This document shows, in pieces, positions 1-8,400 of a stretch of 64,000 bases of DNA; within the stretch, counting starts at the first letter, position 1, and each line of letters opens with the position of its first letter. Under the pieces are notes generated by a model. That model saw only the letters and a list, made by a program, of their open reading frames with translations. It ran no database searches and had not been told where the DNA came from. This DNA is from JANNYA01 sp031422315. GTDB lineage: Bacteria > Pseudomonadota > Gammaproteobacteria > Xanthomonadales > SZUA-5. The stretch spans positions 1 to 64,000 of the forward strand of contig JANOQN010000056.1 in NCBI GenBank assembly GCA_031422315.1, read 5' to 3'. Position numbers and translations under genes: made by a program.

Positions 1-1
1 C

Positions 2-202
2 GGCCAAATCAAAGGCCCAGTCAAAGGCGCAACGCTGATCGGTAACGGCCCACAAGCGATGACCCAAGTCAAAATGATCGGCAACGATTTAAAGCTCGAT
101 TTAGGCGTAGGCGTGTGCGGCAAAGAAGGCCAAAGCGTGCCGGTGGGTGTGGGGCAACCGACGCTCAGAATTGAGGGATTGACGGTGGGTGGTACGGGTT
201 AG
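2..202 (+). CDS. tldD: TldD metalloprotease, C-terminal fragment
   Basis: Only the last 66 codons are present; the gene runs off the left edge. The fragment contains VKGATLIGNGP, MIGNDL and GQSVPVGVGQPTLRIEGLTV, which match the conserved C-terminal end of TldD. TldD with TldE (PmbA) forms a cytosolic heterodimeric zinc protease that degrades unfolded or modified peptides, and in enterobacteria it takes part in microcin B17 maturation. The HExxxH active site lies upstream of the window and cannot be checked. The stop is TAG, and the next gene starts only about 20 bases later. Confidence 0.93.
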   Translation, partial: GQIKGPVKGATLIGNGPQAMTQVKMIGNDLKLDLGVGVCGKEGQSVPVGVGQPTLRIEGLTVGGTG

Positions 203-221
203 TTGCCAGAAATCAATATTC

Positions 222-626
222 ATGAAAGTTCACTCTGCTGATCGGCGCTCCTGGTTGCGAATTGAATTGCAGCCTGATGAGGAAAATAACTATTCCTCGT
301 TCGTGCTGGCTGCAGATGTGGATTGCGGGCATTCGAAATTCACCTCCGAAAACAGAGATCTTCATTTGTTTGGCCTTGCGGAATTTATTCTTGAACTTAA
401 TAAGTTTGTTTTGAATCGTAGTCGCACGCCAATCCTCGTCGGTACTTATGACTCACACGTTTGCTTTCGGGCCCTTGGTTCTGCCGTTATCCTCGACTTC
501 TGCATTGGCTCCTTCCAGTCCTATCACAATGGTCTGAATCACTCGCATCGCGGTGCATTTGAAATCGATCAAGAATTCCTCAATCAAATAGTCGAAGGGT
601 TTGACGAGTTGAATGCGCAAAAATAG
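222..626 (+). CDS. Hypothetical protein, immunity-protein-like
   Basis: A protein of 134 residues from the ATG at 222; an in-frame GTG at 189 would add 11 residues but would overlap the tldD end. No signal peptide or membrane segment is visible. The profile (LRIELQ, an aromatic/acidic middle, a repeated beta-strand pattern and a C-terminal helix ending FDELN) is reminiscent of small immunity proteins of polymorphic toxins such as the WapI-type or DUF6228 families. That resemblance is an impression and no family is firmly recognised. The stretch is clearly more AT-rich than tldD, which suggests recent acquisition. No toxin gene lies beside it in the window. Confidence 0.55.
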   Translation: MKVHSADRRSWLRIELQPDEENNYSSFVLAADVDCGHSKFTSENRDLHLFGLAEFILELNKFVLNRSRTPILVGTYDSHVCFRALGSAVILDFCIGSFQSYHNGLNHSHRGAFEIDQEFLNQIVEGFDELNAQK

Positions 627-679
627 CGTTCTTACATCAAACTACGGTTTACGCCCTGCCCGCAATCGTTGAACGTATC

Positions 680-1312
680 TTGAAAATTCGCAGTGAACTC
701 ATCATCGGCAAGCTCAACTCTGCACCAATCTCAGTGCATTGGTCGGCGATGCTGGCATTTCCCTGCGCTTGGGCGACGACCGGCAGTGCGATTGCAGGCC
801 TAGTCGGTTTGATTGCGTTCGTATCACTTATTCTCATTCACGAGCTTGGGCATGCGCTAGTCGCGCGCGCCTACGGTCTGCGCGTTTTTTCTATACGAGC
901 GTTTTGGTTACATGGACTTTGCACTTACCAGTCCTCGGAATCGCAACAAGCGAATGTCGCGATTGCCTGGGGCGGTGTGGCAGCTCAGGCGACGTTACTC
1001 GTGTTTGCATTTTTGCTAGCCAGAGTAACCGTGGTCGCAATAGGCGAAATTCCAGCCGTGTTGGCGCCGCTGTTTTTGGTGTGGATTCCCATCAATTTTT
1101 TCAATATTTTTTCAAATTTACTGCCTATTCCTCCACTTGATGGCGCAATGGCATGGCGGATTTTGCCGATGCTGTGGCGAAAGCTTGCCGCAAGGAAGTC
1201 AAATAGTCTCGCGCCACCGGCAAAGACATTACCGGTAACTGAGGAGCTGATAGCGACAAAGAATGTTGTGTCCATTGAGGCACATCGTGCAAAGCGAGAT
1301 AGTCAGCGATAG
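680..1312 (+). CDS. M50 family site-2-protease-like membrane metallopeptidase
   Basis: A protein of 210 residues starting at TTG (680). The N-terminal pattern IGKLNSAPISVHWSAML is typical of the start of small M50 proteases, which supports the TTG. The zinc site HELGH lies near residue 55 inside a hydrophobic segment, and the second conserved motif NLLPIPPLDGA lies near residue 145, giving the LDG aspartate ligand. At least four membrane segments are visible. M50 proteases cut substrates within the membrane plane. No PDZ domain is present, so this is the short type rather than RseP. Its substrate cannot be told from context. Upstream is the AT-rich orphan and downstream are convergent DUF2306-like genes. 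Confidence 0.82.
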   Translation: MKIRSELIIGKLNSAPISVHWSAMLAFPCAWATTGSAIAGLVGLIAFVSLILIHELGHALVARAYGLRVFSIRAFWLHGLCTYQSSESQQANVAIAWGGVAAQATLLVFAFLLARVTVVAIGEIPAVLAPLFLVWIPINFFNIFSNLLPIPPLDGAMAWRILPMLWRKLAARKSNSLAPPAKTLPVTEELIATKNVVSIEAHRAKRDSQR

Positions 1313-1482
1313 CGCCCTTCGTTGAATACAACGTGATGTCGAGGCACCCGCCGTCTGCGATTAACGCGTTCCATAATCGATCCACTTCGGAGTGAAATGG
1401 CTTTATTGAGTTTGAAGTTGGGTCCGGCATTGAGCGCTTGATAAGCCAACAGACGTCTAGCGTTTTAGGTTGCTAGGCTATT

Positions 1483-2169
1483 CTAGCCATTTTGTCTGAC
1501 CACACTCGCCTTGCGCCTGATGTTCAAGCTCTGCTGCACAAAGAAGTAAGCGCTCAATACCAGCACGAGCAAAACCGGCGGTGACAGCAGCCACATTTTC
1601 TGCAACGCCTTTGGGAACTCGTCGGCTTGCCCCAAAAAGAACGCTGAGCTGGCATTCCAAAGTGAAAAGCCCATGCGCCATAGATGATAGCGAACTAACT
1701 TAATTGTGGCGTGCTTCGGGCGCAATGCCCAAACAATGTCTTGCAAGCAACCGCATAAAGTAATCAGGGTAAACAGCGCAACCATTCCCACAGGGTAGCC
1801 ATCCAGACTCATCGATCGCAACAACCAGGCCTGATACAAGTAATACGCGCCAAGTGCGCCGATAAATCCCCCGATGCATGCATTCAATACAAAATGCCGA
1901 TGCAGATCACCTTTGCATTCGCGCGCTACGACATAGGCGGTCCACACCAAATAGCTCACCATCAGCCCCGCTAGTACGGAGATCCGAACCCCATCAGAGT
2001 AAGCAATCGCCGCGCCGCTTAAGCCCATGAAAAGCATGCTGGGTACGAAAAATTTGCCAGCCAGCCGATGCGTGCGTGCACCTTTGCGCACTGCGAGCGC
2101 GGTGAAGCCGGATAGTAACGCCACCGAACCGGCAGCAATGTGGGCTAGGGTAAATACATCCATCTTCAA
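1483..2169 (-). CDS. DUF2306-like integral membrane protein
   Basis: A protein of 228 residues with about seven hydrophobic segments. The N-terminal segment HIAAGSVALLSGFTALAVRKG followed by HRLAGKFF is the pattern of DUF2306-type membrane proteins, in which a histidine in the first helix and a later HR..G motif recur. Function is unknown for the family; the paired histidines have led to suggestions of haem or metal binding, which is not shown here. It lies 34 bases downstream of a second protein of the same type on the same strand, so the two are probably co-transcribed and possibly paralogous. The ATG at 2169 or the one at 2163 could be the start. Confidence 0.7.
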   Translation of the reverse strand: MKMDVFTLAHIAAGSVALLSGFTALAVRKGARTHRLAGKFFVPSMLFMGLSGAAIAYSDGVRISVLAGLMVSYLVWTAYVVARECKGDLHRHFVLNACIGGFIGALGAYYLYQAWLLRSMSLDGYPVGMVALFTLITLCGCLQDIVWALRPKHATIKLVRYHLWRMGFSLWNASSAFFLGQADEFPKALQKMWLLSPPVLLVLVLSAYFFVQQSLNIRRKASVVRQNG

Positions 2170-2203
2170 GCTCCAAAATCGTCGGCTGAGTGTAAAAACA
2201 AGA

Positions 2204-3019
2204 TCAAAGCAGGCTCACACCGATCTTAATCATGGGCCACCAGCTCATCATCCACAGCACGCCCAAACCGAGCATGGCAAATGCACCTATCAGAGCAAAA
2301 CTGCAAGCGCTTAAGTTCTGCACCCAGCTTGAGCTAGCGCGCTTTGCCCACCAATACCATTCCAACAGCAGCAGCGGCAGCACATAGCTGGCGTAAGTCC
2401 AAAATTCAAAGGTGTTTTCTTGCATTGCATCACTTGGGCTGTCGGTAAATATGCCGATTATCGCGAAGCTTGCGAACACGCCTAGACGCAGAAAAAATAC
2501 CGCGCTAATTACCACGAACGCGCGCAACGCCCAGCGCTGATGCACTGCGATATTGCGCTTGCGCGCATGCTGATAAGTCTGCCAGGCGCAAATTACAATC
2601 AGCACGGCGTTTATACTGATGGCAAGCTTGGTGGCATCGTGCCAAGCGTTCAGCGCCATACCACAGAGCGCGCTGAGCACGCCCAAGCTCAAATACACCC
2701 TGCCGCTGATGCGATGCAATTTGGGCAGCACGCGCCGAATGCTGGGCGTGATTTGAATTAAGCCGCACAGCATAATCAATAGCGCCGCACACACATGCGC
2801 GCCGAACAGCGTGTTGCCAACGGTATCGCCCGACTGATAGCTGTTCGGAACCATCGCATTTTTCGCCCAAGTTTCAGGCTTGCCAAGTACCGTACTGAGC
2901 ACATAAAAACCGGCAAGGTAGAGCGCGAATGCAAGCTGTGCGAGCACGGTCAGCAGCCAAGCAAGGTTTGCCGTATACCGAAGAATGGCGGAAGGTTTTT
3001 CGGGATTAGGATTGTGCAT
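2204..3019 (-). CDS. DUF2306 domain-containing membrane protein
   Basis: A protein of 271 residues from the ATG at 3019 (MHNPNPEK). A longer reading upstream would overlap the divergent kinase promoter and has no protein character. About seven membrane helices are visible. The motif GAHVCAALLIMLCGLIQ followed by LHRISGRVYLSLG is the DUF2306 signature of a histidine near the end of one helix and an HR-x-x-GR motif at the next. The C-terminus carries a tryptophan-rich helix. It is the first gene of a two-gene leftward unit with the related 1483..2169 gene and is divergent from a LytS/LytTR system 198 bases away. Regulation of this pair by the LytTR protein is an inference from that arrangement. 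Confidence 0.72.
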   Translation of the reverse strand: MHNPNPEKPSAILRYTANLAWLLTVLAQLAFALYLAGFYVLSTVLGKPETWAKNAMVPNSYQSGDTVGNTLFGAHVCAALLIMLCGLIQITPSIRRVLPKLHRISGRVYLSLGVLSALCGMALNAWHDATKLAISINAVLIVICAWQTYQHARKRNIAVHQRWALRAFVVISAVFFLRLGVFASFAIIGIFTDSPSDAMQENTFEFWTYASYVLPLLLLEWYWWAKRASSSWVQNLSACSFALIGAFAMLGLGVLWMMSWWPMIKIGVSLL

Positions 3020-3216
3020 CGTGTTATTCAAGCTAGGAGTTCGAAAGCCTACTTTGCACTGCGCAACATGATGCGGTTGACGTTTTGCGACCAGCGGTGT
3101 GTGGCTGCTACTGAGTTGCGTATCTGCACGATAAGCGGTCGATCTACCAGCGTAACGTGCGATTACCGCGTGATTATGAGTTTGGCGAAATGCGCGGCAC
3201 TTGCTATGGTGGCTTG

Positions 3217-4356
3217 ATGCACAGCCACTTCGATCAAATCTCGTCAACTCTATTGCCAACACTGCGGCGCACGCTTGCGCGCATGTATTCCTGGCAGCGG
3301 GTACGTAACACAGTAATCGCCTGCCTGTGCGTGAGTACGCTAATGCTGGAAGGCTGGGAAGCCTCTTGGCAGATCCTATTCGGGCGCTGGTTCTTTATTG
3401 GTTTTGCCGTACTCACCACTTTTGGTGTGTTGGAACGCGTGCCCAAGCGGCTGCCGTTTGGCATTGCGCGTTGGGTTTGGCAGATTGTTGGAATTGTGCT
3501 GATGGTGCCGATTGCGACGACAGTGATTTACACGTTGACTACTTGGAATCTCTCACCGCCTTGGTGGCGTGATTCAGACCGTTTGATTGGTTGGTTTACC
3601 TTTTCAATACTGGGGTCTTTCGTCGCGCAGTGGATGACGCTGGTCGCCTTGCTCGGGCAAATTCGCGGCGAAGCGGAGCGCCAAGCCCTGGGCTTCGCAC
3701 TGGAACGCAGCCAGCTTGAGCATCAGGCTAGCGAGGCGCGTTTGCAGCTGCTGCAGCGCCAAATCGAGCCGCATTTTTTGTTCAATACACTGGCCAGCAT
3801 TCGTGAGCTTATCGCCGCAGGCGAGCCGGCGGCACTGCAGCTGCTAGATGAGCTCAATGCCTATTTGCGTGGGTCGATGCCCAAACTCGATCAACATTTA
3901 GCTAGCTTAAGCGACGAGATCAAACTGTGTGCAGCCTACTTGGCGATTATGAAAATGCGCATGCCGGATCGCTTGCGGGTTGAGTTTGCCGTGCCAGCGC
4001 AGCTAGGTAACGCCAGCTGCCCGCCGCTGGCACTATTGACGCTAGTAGAAAACGCGATCAAACACGGCATTGATCCTTCCGAACATGGCGGAGTGATTCG
4101 CATTGATGCGCTAGCTGTTGCAGGGCAATTGCGAATTTCCGTACACAATGATGCATCGAACAGCGCACCGCTGCCGCAGGAAGTTTTCGCGATCGGCACC
4201 GGCTTGAACAATCTACGCGAGCGCACGCGCCTATTGTTTGGCGCGAACGGTTCGCTGGTGCTTCGCAAAGTGGATCACTGCACCATTGCCGAACTCAGCT
4301 GGCCATTGACGTTCTTGCCAGAGCCATTGCCCAGTCAAAAGCAGTTGGGTAGCTAA
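3217..4356 (+). CDS. LytS/AlgZ-type sensor histidine kinase
   Basis: A protein of 379 residues from the ATG at 3217; an upstream in-frame ATG at 3157 adds 20 residues without membrane or domain character. Four membrane helices lie between residues about 30 and 150, followed by a coiled-coil linker (about 150-180). The His_kinase phospho-acceptor motif QIEPHFLFN has its histidine at residue 186. The ATPase domain shows the N box LVENAIKHG and the G box GTGLNNLRER. This is the architecture of LytS/AlgZ/YpdA kinases, which phosphorylate LytTR-type regulators. The partner regulator starts 3 bases after its stop. The signal is unknown; the small membrane domain lacks the 5TM-Lyt signature. Confidence 0.9.
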   Translation: MHSHFDQISSTLLPTLRRTLARMYSWQRVRNTVIACLCVSTLMLEGWEASWQILFGRWFFIGFAVLTTFGVLERVPKRLPFGIARWVWQIVGIVLMVPIATTVIYTLTTWNLSPPWWRDSDRLIGWFTFSILGSFVAQWMTLVALLGQIRGEAERQALGFALERSQLEHQASEARLQLLQRQIEPHFLFNTLASIRELIAAGEPAALQLLDELNAYLRGSMPKLDQHLASLSDEIKLCAAYLAIMKMRMPDRLRVEFAVPAQLGNASCPPLALLTLVENAIKHGIDPSEHGGVIRIDALAVAGQLRISVHNDASNSAPLPQEVFAIGTGLNNLRERTRLLFGANGSLVLRKVDHCTIAELSWPLTFLPEPLPSQKQLGS

Positions 4357-4359
4357 CTG

Positions 4360-5166
4360 ATGGAGCAATGCACCGCGCTCATCGCCGATGACGAACCGCT
4401 AATGCGCGCAGCGCTCAAACGCGCGCTAGCAAAAGCCTGGCCGGAGCTGAAAATTATTGGCGAGGCGCGCAATGGCAAGCAAGCGGTTGAATTATTCGAA
4501 GCTGCACAGCCGCAGATTTGTTTTTTGGATGTGCACATGCCGCTGATGAATGGCGTGGAGGCGGCCATGATGCTCAGCGGCCGCGCGCAGGTGGTGTTCG
4601 TGACAGCATTTGATCGCTATGCCTTGGATGCGTTTGAAGCCGGTGCGATTGATTATTTGCTCAAGCCTATCGAGGCTGCGCGTTTAGATCGGTGCGTCGC
4701 GAGGCTCAAAGCCAAGCTGCAGTCAGAGGCCCCTTTGCCTACAACGCCTGACGTGTTGCTATCTGATCAAACTGCATTGCAGAAAGTACTGCAGGATCTA
4801 CTCACCCAACATCAGCGCGTGAGTCCGCCTGCTGCGCGCTGGCTCAAAGTCGCGTGCGGGCAATCGCTGAAACTAGTCAGCGCCGAGCAGATCGTTTACC
4901 TGCACGCACAAGACAAATACACCACGGTGCATTGGCGCGAGCAAGATAATTTGCAGCAGGGCATTGTGCGCAGCGCGCTAAAAGTGCTACTTGCGCAGTT
5001 TGGCCCCGAGCAATTCATGCAAATTCATCGCGCTTATGCAGTTGCACTTTCAGCGGTTGACTCAGTTCGCAAGTTAGATGGTGATAGCGCACAGCTGAGC
5101 CTAAAAGGCAGCGCAAAAACTCTGCCGGTTAGTCGTCGGTTTTTGGCGCAGTTTAAAATGGATTGA
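4360..5166 (+). CDS. LytTR-family response regulator
   Basis: A protein of 268 residues. An N-terminal receiver domain (about 1-120) carries the acidic pocket (ADDEP), the phospho-acceptor D57 in CFLDVHMP and the conserved lysine in LLKPI near residue 102. The C-terminal LytTR DNA-binding domain (about 165-265) has the patterns QIVYLHAQDKYTTVHW and FMQIHRAYAV typical of the family. It is co-transcribed with the kinase at 3217, with a 3-base gap. Members of this family bind direct-repeat sites upstream of targets; no convincing site was found in the 3020-3216 intergenic region. The 251 bases between this gene and the convergent giant gene hold only a weak hairpin near 5242 (TAGGC/GCCTA). Confidence 0.92.
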   Translation: MEQCTALIADDEPLMRAALKRALAKAWPELKIIGEARNGKQAVELFEAAQPQICFLDVHMPLMNGVEAAMMLSGRAQVVFVTAFDRYALDAFEAGAIDYLLKPIEAARLDRCVARLKAKLQSEAPLPTTPDVLLSDQTALQKVLQDLLTQHQRVSPPAARWLKVACGQSLKLVSAEQIVYLHAQDKYTTVHWREQDNLQQGIVRSALKVLLAQFGPEQFMQIHRAYAVALSAVDSVRKLDGDSAQLSLKGSAKTLPVSRRFLAQFKMD

Positions 5167-5417
5167 GGGACGCATCTCGCAAAGTGGCCTTGCTAAATCT
5201 CAAAGTCTCGCTGTGAATCCAAAGCCACCCTGCTGCCGGTTAGGCTTCGCGCCTATCCACCGATTCGGTGAGCTTCCCGGAAAGCACAAAACTGATGCGA
5301 GAGCTTCCATCCGTATGTTCGGCAAGTTCGGTATTCGCAGCGTAACTACTGCGACGAATACCGATTTCGAGAACAGCTGATTTCGTCAAGGATCTATCAC
5401 CTTTTGCGCCATTAGCG

Positions 5418-8400
5418 TTATCGCAACGGCATAGCGGGATCACCAAAAAGTGTCACGGAAAAACTGCTCTCCCGGTGTTCGGGCTGCGTGCGCAATAGCT
5501 CGATCTTTGCGCGCTGCAGCGCCTCACCCACCGTGTTGACGGGTGTCATGTCGCTATTGTCAAAGCGGCCGTCTTCTACTAAGTCAAAGAATTTCAGGCC
5601 GAGCGCCAGGTGGCTTTGATCTTCGGCAAGGCTAGTCGAACCCAACACGGCAGCGCTGAGTCGGTTGCTTCGCAGCATGAGCGCGTGTGCCATGGTGTCT
5701 TGATTCGGCAACACGAAATAGTTGTTCCAACAACCCCATTGGCTGACGATCGAAGGCGCGCCTGTGCGCGTAATGCCCGCTAGCTGATTGGTATCAAGTA
5801 GATTTTGTGCTGCCCAGCGATTTGGGCTGGAATGACCGAGATAATTGATCCAATCAGCATCGCCACTTAGCGCTTGAACCGCGCGGCTACGGGCGTCAAG
5901 CAGCCCAATTTCATCGACTAGGCCAAAGGATTTGCTTTGGCTTTGGCGCAAGTAGCTTAGTAATGCGCGGCTATGGATATCAAAGTTTTCCTGATTGGAC
6001 GAGGCGCCGGCGCTGGCGAAAAACTTCGTCGCGCTTTGGTCACCACGTTGCAATATGGACGTCAACGCGCGATCTAACTCATCAATGGTACGGACCGGCA
6101 ATCGCCCCAATGCAGCATTGGGTGTACCATCTTGATCAAAGTCAACAAGCGGTAGATCGCTGGGCGCGAAGCGTACGATTGGACTGGCGACGCGGTAGGT
6201 TGTGGGGATGAAGCTCACTGAGCCGACGCCCAGATTATCTGCGTAATCGTAGCTATCACCGCCGACCAGCAATACAAAGCGCGGTGCGCTTTGGGCAATA
6301 AACTGGCGTATCGCCTCGGGCTCGCGCACGTGGTTTGCTCGGGCGTAAATTTCATCCGTGCGCACGACGCGTACGCTATAACCACGGCTTTGCTGAAGTT
6401 GTACCAGCGGCCCTAGGCGATCAGCAAACAACGGGTGGCTCACGATGAGATAGTCGATCGGATTAGCCACGGCGCTGTTTGGCGCAACGAATAACGCAGG
6501 ACGTTCCAACGCGGTTTCCGGAGTGAGTTTCAACGCGGTAGTGCGTAAACTGAGGCTGACATTTTGACTAACTACATCACGGTAAACCTGATCACCTTCC
6601 TGGCTCCACAGCGCGCTCGCGCCTTGAACACCGGTTAATAAGAAACGCGCTTCAGTGGGCGAACTCTGCGCTTCGAAGCCATCGGCAAATTCCGAAAGGG
6701 TGCCCGCGCTGTTAAAGGTGTGCATGCTTAACTTGCCGGCATCTGCGCTACTTTGACGTAGATAGCGCACGCTAAAGCCATCCAATGCCACGACGTCAGC
6801 CGGGTAGCCGGTGTCTGCTAGAAGTCGCAATGTAAGCGTATTCTCATCGCGCAGCTGCGAATCGGCCAGGGTGGCCTCAATGACCTGTTCGATCAAGCCA
6901 TCGAATCTTCGTGTAGCTAGCAAGCTGCCGTTGAGCCAAAGCTCGACGCTGTGATCCGCGGCTGCGCCAGGGAAATCTAACCCACCAAATAAACGCACAC
7001 TGAGGCTAACGGGCGCAGCGCCAGCAACAACGCGGCCGGGCAGTGTAAAGCTGCGCTGGAGCTCGGTGGGTGCGCTCGTCGCGGCTAACCGCTGATCGAA
7101 CCAAGGATCCAAGCCCGGTGCGCTAAAACTGTAGGCGCGATTCGGTGCAAGTAGCAGCGTGTCGATAAACTGTGTGGGCTGCGCGGTGCCAAGCGCTGCT
7201 GCACCCGTGCGTGCGGCGCGCACCGCAGTCTGTGCAATTTTTATCGTGTAAGCCCGTTCTGGCCCATAAAGCGAATCGCGAATCTCAGCTATCCATTCCA
7301 GCTCACACTGATTCGGGAAGCTCGGGCAAATGAGCGCACGCCATTGCGGCGCGTCGGCATCCAGTACGGCAAGTGCTTGCACATTCTCAGCAGTGATGGG
7401 CAAGCCCAGCGCAATCAGCTCACTAACGGCCACGCGCTGTATGCCGGCTCGTCGCACCGCTGCAATGACGCCGTTGTTGGCAGCGTTTGCAAAATTTCGG
7501 ACCGTAACTTGTGCATGGCTGCGACGAATGGCGGACCAGTCCAGAGGCTGCACTTGCGGCACAGCGCCCACGCTGGCGCCGACTGCAATCGGTGCATGAA
7601 AGCGCGAGCGGCCCAACAGATCGATATCTTCAATGCGCAGCTCGTTCCAATTTTGCGCCGCAAATGTTTTACGATAATGCGCGGGCTGCATGGCCTCGCT
7701 TGATGCATCGCTAGCTGCGACGATTAGATCTTCATGCAATGCGGCCCAATCGGCGCGCGAATCCACTCGCCCCCAAACGCGATAGCCGATATGTCCGGCT
7801 TCAGTCGCGGCGCTGAATTCAAGATTCAAACGATCGGCATTCCGAGATGCACTTTGATAAGCCAGGGTCACCGGTGTGGTGACAAAATCACCGCCAAAGA
7901 TGGCTGTACCGACAGTCTCGGCGCTGGTGTGGCTGCGATCGGCGCTGACGTCGGCGTCTTCGTCGATGCGCGCTCGGCTGCGTACGATCTGACCACTCGG
8001 ATTGCTGGCATTGCAGCGTCGCACCCAGCCGCCATCTTCCTCGACGCGCGAATTTTTGCTGTGCAGTGCGCGCAGATTGACTGGGTTGATCGTGACGCCG
8101 GTAGGGAAGCTGAGATCTACGTTGCTGCAGGCTCCGGTAACGCTGCCATTGCCGGTAGCAAGGCCGACAAAGCTGCCTGCGAGATCGACAATGCGGGTCG
8201 AGACCCCGTTTTCAATCGCGACGTAGCCGAGCGTTTCTGCGGCAACAACACCGGTGCCGTTGCCGCCGTTGTCATCAACCGTGGAGCTTTCCAGCGCGGC
8301 GTTGAAGCCGTTGGCGGTGATGCTGTTTAACACCGGCGTCAGCCAAACTTCCGATGCGCCATTGAGCGATGTCACCGGCGTAGCGCCTAGGTCTGCGCCT

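Noticed and set aside
1125..1430. Minus-strand frame of 101 codons overlapping the M50 gene
   Set aside because: It overlaps two thirds of a well-supported gene and shows no family resemblance; the free part (1313-1430) is too short to judge.
3020..3262. N-terminal extension of the DUF2306 gene to 3262
   Set aside because: The first 81 residues lack hydrophobic or family character and would overlap the divergent kinase start at 3217.
5240..5446. Minus-strand frame of 68 codons after the giant gene
   Set aside because: It overlaps the giant's 3' end, has no ribosome site and no recognisable motif.
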